Assembly (NCBI GenBank): GCA_902617715.1
Contig: CACMXS010000002.1
Coordinates: forward strand, 1 to 64,000
Direction: 5' to 3'
Source: an uncultured Pelagibacteraceae bacterium
GTDB lineage: Bacteria > Pseudomonadota > Alphaproteobacteria > Pelagibacterales > Pelagibacteraceae
DNA: 64,000 nt
A model generated the notes under the pieces. The model ran no database searches and was not told the origin of the DNA. It saw only the letters and a list, made by a program, of their open reading frames with translations. The position numbers were made by a program, and so were the translations under genes. Every line of letters starts with the position of its first letter. The stretch's first letter is position 1. Positions 58,882 to 64,000 of the stretch are shown here, in pieces.

Positions 58882-60141
58882 TTAAGAATATTTTTTTGAA
58901 ATAATCTTTAATTCTGGAAAACACACAATGAACGAGCCACCATTCTCCAAATATTTTTGATGATTTTTAATAATATTTTTAGAATGCACCCATGCTAAAA
59001 TTAAAAGATAATCAGGTTTATTTTCATAAATATAATTTGTTGGACGAACTAATATATGATCACCTGGAGAGTATTTATTATGTTTTTGCTCATTATCATC
59101 AACCATATATTGAATTAATTTACCAATTTGCATTTGGGTTATTAAGGTAGTACCACTTCTAGCTGCACCGAAACCAGCGATTGTTTTTTTCTCGTCATTA
59201 ATATTCTTTAAGAGAGAAGTAATTTTTTCTTTAGACTTATGAAGTTTTTTTGAAAAATTTTCTAATGTTTCAAATTTATCAATTTTTTTTTCATTTTCTA
59301 GTTTGATAATATTTTTAACAGAATCATTTTTTTTATATTTTCCATTTTTAAACTGAACAACACCTATAAGGGATCCACCTTGAATAGAATTTCTTGTGAT
59401 ATCAATAAGTTCCATATCAAATTTACTAAAAAATATTTCTAATGGCTTAATTGAATGGTAAGAATGATGTTCATGAAAAATTGTGCCTAACAATACGTTG
59501 TCTATTACATCTACTAAATATGAAATTTCAAAAACAAATAAAGATTCTGTATTCATAAGAGTTTTGATGCCTTGCATAATTTCTTTTAAATTGTCCATGT
59601 GAGCAAAAGCGTTATTTGCTGTAATTATTTTGGCTTTTCCATTTTCTTTTACGATTTTTTCAGCTAATTTTTGATCAAAAAACTTTGGAATAGTTCTTAT
59701 TCCATCATTAGAGGCTTTTGAAGCAATCTCTGTTGCCGGGTCTACTCCTAAAACTTGAATATTTTTTTTTTTAAAAAACTTAAGCAAAGTGCCATCGTTA
59801 CTGCCTATATCAACAACAAGTCCATTTCCTGAAATTTTGAATTTTTCACATATATAATTTGCGTAATTTTCAAAATGGTCAACCAAGCCTTTAGATCTTC
59901 CACTTGAGTAAGTATAATCACTATATAGATAATTAGGATCCACAATGTCTAGAAGCTGAACGTGTCCACAGCTCAAACAAATATATAGATCTAAAGGACA
60001 AATTAATTCCTCATTTTCTAACTCATTTTTTTTTAGATATTTTTCCGCAACAGGTGTAGGTAAAAGGGGAACAACAAGTTTTAATTTTTTACTTTCGCAA
60101 AGTCTACAATTATCTCTTTTAGATAATAAATTTTTTTTCAT
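58882..60141 (-). CDS. NDP-hexose C-methyltransferase family protein
   Basis: CRLCESKKLKLVVPLLPTPVAEKYL, CLSCGHVQLLDIVDPNYLYSDYTYSSGRS, VVDIGSNDGTLLKFFKKKNIQVLGVDPA, HEHHSYHS. Confidence 0.93.
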   Translation of the reverse strand: MKKNLLSKRDNCRLCESKKLKLVVPLLPTPVAEKYLKKNELENEELICPLDLYICLSCGHVQLLDIVDPNYLYSDYTYSSGRSKGLVDHFENYANYICEKFKISGNGLVVDIGSNDGTLLKFFKKKNIQVLGVDPATEIASKASNDGIRTIPKFFDQKLAEKIVKENGKAKIITANNAFAHMDNLKEIMQGIKTLMNTESLFVFEISYLVDVIDNVLLGTIFHEHHSYHSIKPLEIFFSKFDMELIDITRNSIQGGSLIGVVQFKNGKYKKNDSVKNIIKLENEKKIDKFETLENFSKKLHKSKEKITSLLKNINDEKKTIAGFGAARSGTTLITQMQIGKLIQYMVDDNEQKHNKYSPGDHILVRPTNYIYENKPDYLLILAWVHSKNIIKNHQKYLENGGSFIVCFPELKIISKKYS

Positions 60142-60159
60142 TATTATAGTTAATTTTTT

Positions 60160-60825
60160 TTACTCAAAGTAAATAAATTCATAATCTCCTTGATATCCGA
60201 ATTGATTATAAATCCATATCCACTCATCAGGACTAAAGAAAGATTGGCATGTCAAAGCCCAGCACTCTAAATTAAATAATTCCAAATCATTTCTAAAACT
60301 TTCTACGCAGATATAACTATTTTTGCTTACCCTTTGAATTTCTTTCAAAGCTTTTGATAAATCAAAAATTTTTAAATTATGTAAAGTGTTTATTGAAATT
60401 GTTAAGTCGTATTCCTTGTCTTGGAAAGGATAAACTTCTTGTGCTTGATGGCAAAAAAGATTTTGTTTAACTTCTTCTTTTGAATTATCTAAAGCATATT
60501 TAGATGAATCAAACCCACGAACTTCTATTTTTGGAAGTAATAATTTTATTTCATAAAGCAAAAAACCTTTTCCACACCCTACATCTAAAATTTTTGAGTT
60601 ATTATCTAAATTATATTTTTGTATTAAAATTTCAGCCACAGGCTTCCATCTTCCTTTAATGTACTTATAGCCACCATAGCCAAACCTCCTACTCCCATCC
60701 CAATATTCTTCGCCATATTTTTTAGCTTCTAACATGCACTCAACTTTCTGATCATTCATTCGATCTAAGTATGATCTATGTGTAGATTTATGAAGAGATG
60801 AAATATAATTTACTAAGTTGCCCAT
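60160..60825 (-). CDS. Class I SAM-dependent methyltransferase
   Basis: SKILDVGCGKGFLLYEIKLLLPKIEVRGFDSSKYALDN, YDLTISINTLHNL. Confidence 0.92.
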   Translation of the reverse strand: MGNLVNYISSLHKSTHRSYLDRMNDQKVECMLEAKKYGEEYWDGSRRFGYGGYKYIKGRWKPVAEILIQKYNLDNNSKILDVGCGKGFLLYEIKLLLPKIEVRGFDSSKYALDNSKEEVKQNLFCHQAQEVYPFQDKEYDLTISINTLHNLKIFDLSKALKEIQRVSKNSYICVESFRNDLELFNLECWALTCQSFFSPDEWIWIYNQFGYQGDYEFIYFE

Positions 60826-60830
60826 GGTTT

Positions 60831-61859
60831 TTATTTCGGCATTTTGATAATTATACGACCCGAGTTACCAGTCCGTAATAATTTGATTGCTTTATTAATT
60901 TCTTTTAACTCAAACTGATGGGTTATCAAATTATTCAACTTTAATTTATTTTTTTTTACTAAATTAATATATCTTGGAATATCCATATCAGGCTCTGCTG
61001 ATCCGCCATGCGAACCTTTTAAAATTTTGTTGAAATGCAATGGCAATGAATAAATTGAAATTTTTTTATTTGGTACGCCTACTAAAATTGTTTTTCCATT
61101 TTCATTAGTTATATTATATGATTGTTCTATAACTTTCGATTTTCCCGTTGTATCTATTACTACATCAGCACCTTTTGAACCTAAAATTTTAAAAATTTTT
61201 TTATTCAAATTTTTTGTATTACTCAATAATCCATGAGATAAACCATATTTTTTTCCTAATTGAATTTTATTCTTTTTTAAATCAATTCCAATTATTGGAT
61301 CCGCAGAAACCATTTTTGCTGCTTGAGCAATATTTAAACCAACTCCGCCCACCCCAAAAATTACTACCGATTGACCAATTTTAATTTTTGCATCATTATT
61401 TACTACTCCAAAACCTGTTAAAATTGCACAACCAAATAAAGGTGCAATTCGAGAATTAAAATTTTTGGGTATTGGAGTTAACCTATTTTCTGAGACAACT
61501 GCTTTTTCACTAAAAGTAGTGACTCTGCCTGAATTAAGTTTTTTTCCCTTCCACTTATATTTTGGTGGTTCACACTCTATGCCTGCACTTTTTCGCCAAT
61601 GTAAAACTACTTGGTCTCCTTTTTTAACTCTTGTTACTCCTTCACCAATCTTCTCTACTATGCCAGAACCTTCATGGCCAAGTAAATGAGGTAAATATTT
61701 ATCTGGTCCTTTAGTGGCATCAATTTCGTTTAATTGAGATCCACATATACCACTATACAAAATTTTGACCAACACTTGTCCAAACCCCAACTCTTTAGGA
61801 AGTTCAACCTCATCTATTACTAAAGGTTTTTTGTTTTGAACTAAAATTGCAGCTTTCAT
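60831..61859 (-). CDS. Zinc-type alcohol dehydrogenase family oxidoreductase
   Basis: YSGICGSQLNEIDATKGPDKYLPHLLGHEGSGIVEKIGEGVTRVKKGDQVV, VIFGVGGVGLNIAQAAKM. Confidence 0.92.
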   Translation of the reverse strand: MKAAILVQNKKPLVIDEVELPKELGFGQVLVKILYSGICGSQLNEIDATKGPDKYLPHLLGHEGSGIVEKIGEGVTRVKKGDQVVLHWRKSAGIECEPPKYKWKGKKLNSGRVTTFSEKAVVSENRLTPIPKNFNSRIAPLFGCAILTGFGVVNNDAKIKIGQSVVIFGVGGVGLNIAQAAKMVSADPIIGIDLKKNKIQLGKKYGLSHGLLSNTKNLNKKIFKILGSKGADVVIDTTGKSKVIEQSYNITNENGKTILVGVPNKKISIYSLPLHFNKILKGSHGGSAEPDMDIPRYINLVKKNKLKLNNLITHQFELKEINKAIKLLRTGNSGRIIIKMPK

Positions 61860-62782
61860 TTCGTTAAATTCAGTATTTCTTTATAGATAATATCAGTAGT
61901 TAACCCGTGCTTACTCAATAAATCATCTTGGTCACCATAACAATGAATAAATTTATCTTTTAATGAAAAATTCAAAATTTTACCTAAATAAGATTGCTCA
62001 TAAGCTTTTGATTTAACAATTTCATTTAATCCACCAATTTCTGAATGATCTTCAATCAAAATTATTGATTTAAATTTTTTAAATTTTTTTTTAAGACCAT
62101 TTAAATCAAAAGGTTTAAGTGTATGGCAGCTATTTATTTCAATACTCAAATTTTTTTTTTCTAATTTTTTTGAAATTTCAAAAGCTTTTCTAATTATGGG
62201 TCCAAAAGTGAGTATGCAAACATCTTTACCTGGTTTAATTAATCTAATTTTACCAAATTTCCATTTTTCACTTTGTTTGTTTATAAAAGTTTCCTCTCCA
62301 GCTTTTCCAATTCTTAAATAAGTTGGTCTATTTCTTTTTTTTGAACAAAACTCTACCACATCGCTAAGTTCATCTGGATCACACGGAGCTATTATATCCA
62401 TGTTAGGGACTGATCTTGCGACTGATATATCTTCTTGTGCCAAATGAGTTCCACCTAATGTAGAATAAGTGGTTCCAGGGCCCATTCCTACTATAGTTAC
62501 AGGTAAATTTTGATAACAAAGATCAACCCTAATCATTTCAAATGGTCTATAGAGAGCAAATGTAGCAATTGTATAACAAAAAGGTTTTAAACCTCTCAAA
62601 GCCATTCCAGCTGCAATTCCAACCATAGACTGCTCCGCAACTCCAGTATTAATGAATCTATTAGGAAATTTTTTTCTAAATTTTTCCATTGATCCTGCTG
62701 GCGAAATATCTGCTACCAGGACACAAATCTTTTTATTTTTTAAACCTAATTTATAAATTACATCTGCTAGTTTATTTCGCAT
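61856..62782 (-). CDS. Transketolase C-terminal subunit family protein
   Basis: RFINTGVAEQSMVGIAAGMALRGLKPFCYTIATFALYRPFEMIRVDLCYQNLPVTIVGMG. Confidence 0.93.
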   Translation of the reverse strand: MRNKLADVIYKLGLKNKKICVLVADISPAGSMEKFRKKFPNRFINTGVAEQSMVGIAAGMALRGLKPFCYTIATFALYRPFEMIRVDLCYQNLPVTIVGMGPGTTYSTLGGTHLAQEDISVARSVPNMDIIAPCDPDELSDVVEFCSKKRNRPTYLRIGKAGEETFINKQSEKWKFGKIRLIKPGKDVCILTFGPIIRKAFEISKKLEKKNLSIEINSCHTLKPFDLNGLKKKFKKFKSIILIEDHSEIGGLNEIVKSKAYEQSYLGKILNFSLKDKFIHCYGDQDDLLSKHGLTTDIIYKEILNLTK

Positions 62783-62785
62783 AAT

Positions 62786-63598
62786 TTAGATATGTTTAAG
62801 CTCTTTTATTGCAATATCATATTCTTTAGAATTTGGAGATCTATAATGCCATATTGGTTTATTTTCCATAAATGAAACTCCTTTGCCTTTTATAGTATTT
62901 GCAACAATCATTAGAGGTTTTTTTGTTTTTCTTTTTTTAATACTATTTAAAATTTCTTTTGTATTATGACCATCTATTTCGACACACTCCCATCCAAAAG
63001 ATAAAATTTTTTTATTCATAGGATAAAATTTTGGATGTGTCTTTTTGGTAATTCCAAATGACTGAGACCCATTATGATCAACAAAACAAATTAGATTATT
63101 TAAATTTAAGTTTGCAGCCATCATCATATTTTCCCATGTTGATCCCTCTTGTAGTTCACCATCACTAATAACTAGAAATAATTTACGATTAATCTTATTT
63201 ATTTTGTCAGCGTGAGCCATTCCAACAGCCAAGCCCATTCCATGACCCAATGAGCCTGTGGATGCCTCTATCCCTGGTAATCCATAATCAGGATGACTAC
63301 CTAGTTTGCCATTTTTAGTGCAATAATTTTCTAAATATTTTTTTGCCATTATTCCTAAATTTTCTAAAACAACATACTGAGCCATACAACCGTGTCCTTT
63401 TGACATTAGAAAAGTATCTCTAAAATACTTATGTTTTTTGGTTTTTTTTCTCATTAGTCCATAATAAATACAATCAACTAATTCAATAACTGAAAAAGCA
63501 CCGGCAGCATGAATTGCTCTAACTTTTTGTGATATGTCTAAGATGCGTTTTCTATAATTTAAGCATCTATTTTTTGATTCTTTAATAAATCTTTTCAT
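62786..63598 (-). CDS. Transketolase N-terminal (TPP-binding) subunit family protein
   Basis: FLMSKGHGCMAQYVVLENLG, SHPDYGLPGIEASTGSLGHGMGLAVGMA, ISDGELQEGSTWENMMMAANL. Confidence 0.94.
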   Translation of the reverse strand: MKRFIKESKNRCLNYRKRILDISQKVRAIHAAGAFSVIELVDCIYYGLMRKKTKKHKYFRDTFLMSKGHGCMAQYVVLENLGIMAKKYLENYCTKNGKLGSHPDYGLPGIEASTGSLGHGMGLAVGMAHADKINKINRKLFLVISDGELQEGSTWENMMMAANLNLNNLICFVDHNGSQSFGITKKTHPKFYPMNKKILSFGWECVEIDGHNTKEILNSIKKRKTKKPLMIVANTIKGKGVSFMENKPIWHYRSPNSKEYDIAIKELKHI

Positions 63599-64000
63599 TT
63601 TTTATGTTGGTATTTCTCGTCTGATTTTGAAAATGAATTTAAATTTGTCTTAACCCAGCTTATACATTTGTCTAAACCCTCGTCTAGATTGATTTTAGGT
63701 TTCCATTTAAATTCTTTACGAATTTTTTTATTAGATAATGAATAGAATTTATCTTTGCCTACCCTCTCTGGTGAAAATTTAACTAATTGATTAAAATTGT
63801 AATTCATTTTTTTACAAATATTTCTAACCAAATCTTTGATTGAAATTACGTGATCGCTAGAAATATGATAAATTTCACCATTCTTACCCTTTTTCATAAC
63901 TTCATAAGTTGCGTCAGAAACATCATCAATATGAATAAAATTTCTAGAGGATTTACCTCCACCATCTAGTTTTAATCTCTTTTTCTTCAATATGCAGTAA
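63595..64000 (-). CDS. NAD-dependent nucleotide-sugar epimerase/dehydratase, N-terminus cut by window edge
   Basis: SRNFIHIDDVSDATYEVMKKGKNGEIYHISSDHVISIKDLVRNICK, KFSPERVGKDKFYSLSNKKIRKEFKWKPKINLDEGL; frame stays open to base 64000, so the track start at 63990 (TTG) is not the real start. Confidence 0.88.
   Translation of the reverse strand, partial: YCILKKKRLKLDGGGKSSRNFIHIDDVSDATYEVMKKGKNGEIYHISSDHVISIKDLVRNICKKMNYNFNQLVKFSPERVGKDKFYSLSNKKIRKEFKWKPKINLDEGLDKCISWVKTNLNSFSKSDEKYQHKK

Overview
AT-rich bacterial chromosome segment, best explained as SAR11 / Candidatus Pelagibacter-like (inferred from gene order and extreme AT bias; not verified by search). Bases 1 to about 17.8 kb are core genome: tolA(partial)-tolR-tolQ-ruvC-like, yebC, ymdB-like, 5-FTHF cyclo-ligase, zapA, a glycolysis/Calvin-type operon (tkt-gap-pgk-fba), thiE, efp, suhB-like, rpmE, a DUF1013 gene, rpsU, tRNA-fMet, talC-like, pntB-pntA2-pntA1, a 36-aa cytochrome oxidase subunit IV-like ORF and rpmJ. 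A lone 5S rRNA on the minus strand (about 18661-18778) marks the boundary. From there to the right edge (about 45 kb) the window is almost entirely surface-polysaccharide genes: sugar nucleotide enzymes, glycosyltransferases, Wzx/Wzy-type proteins, an ABC flippase-like protein, and decoration enzymes (formyl-, acyl-, carbamoyl-, sulfo- and methyltransferases). This fits the SAR11 hypervariable region known to sit between 23S and 5S rRNA. Most notable: a formyltransferase-hexapeptide acyltransferase fusion, a HisH remnant translationally coupled to asnB, a bifunctional RfaE-like protein with reversed domain order, a split transketolase/dehydrogenase/epimerase operon with C-methyltransferases and a B12-type radical SAM protein, and a sulfotransferase in a lineage thought to lack assimilatory sulfate reduction. 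No CRISPR array, integrase or transposase was seen.
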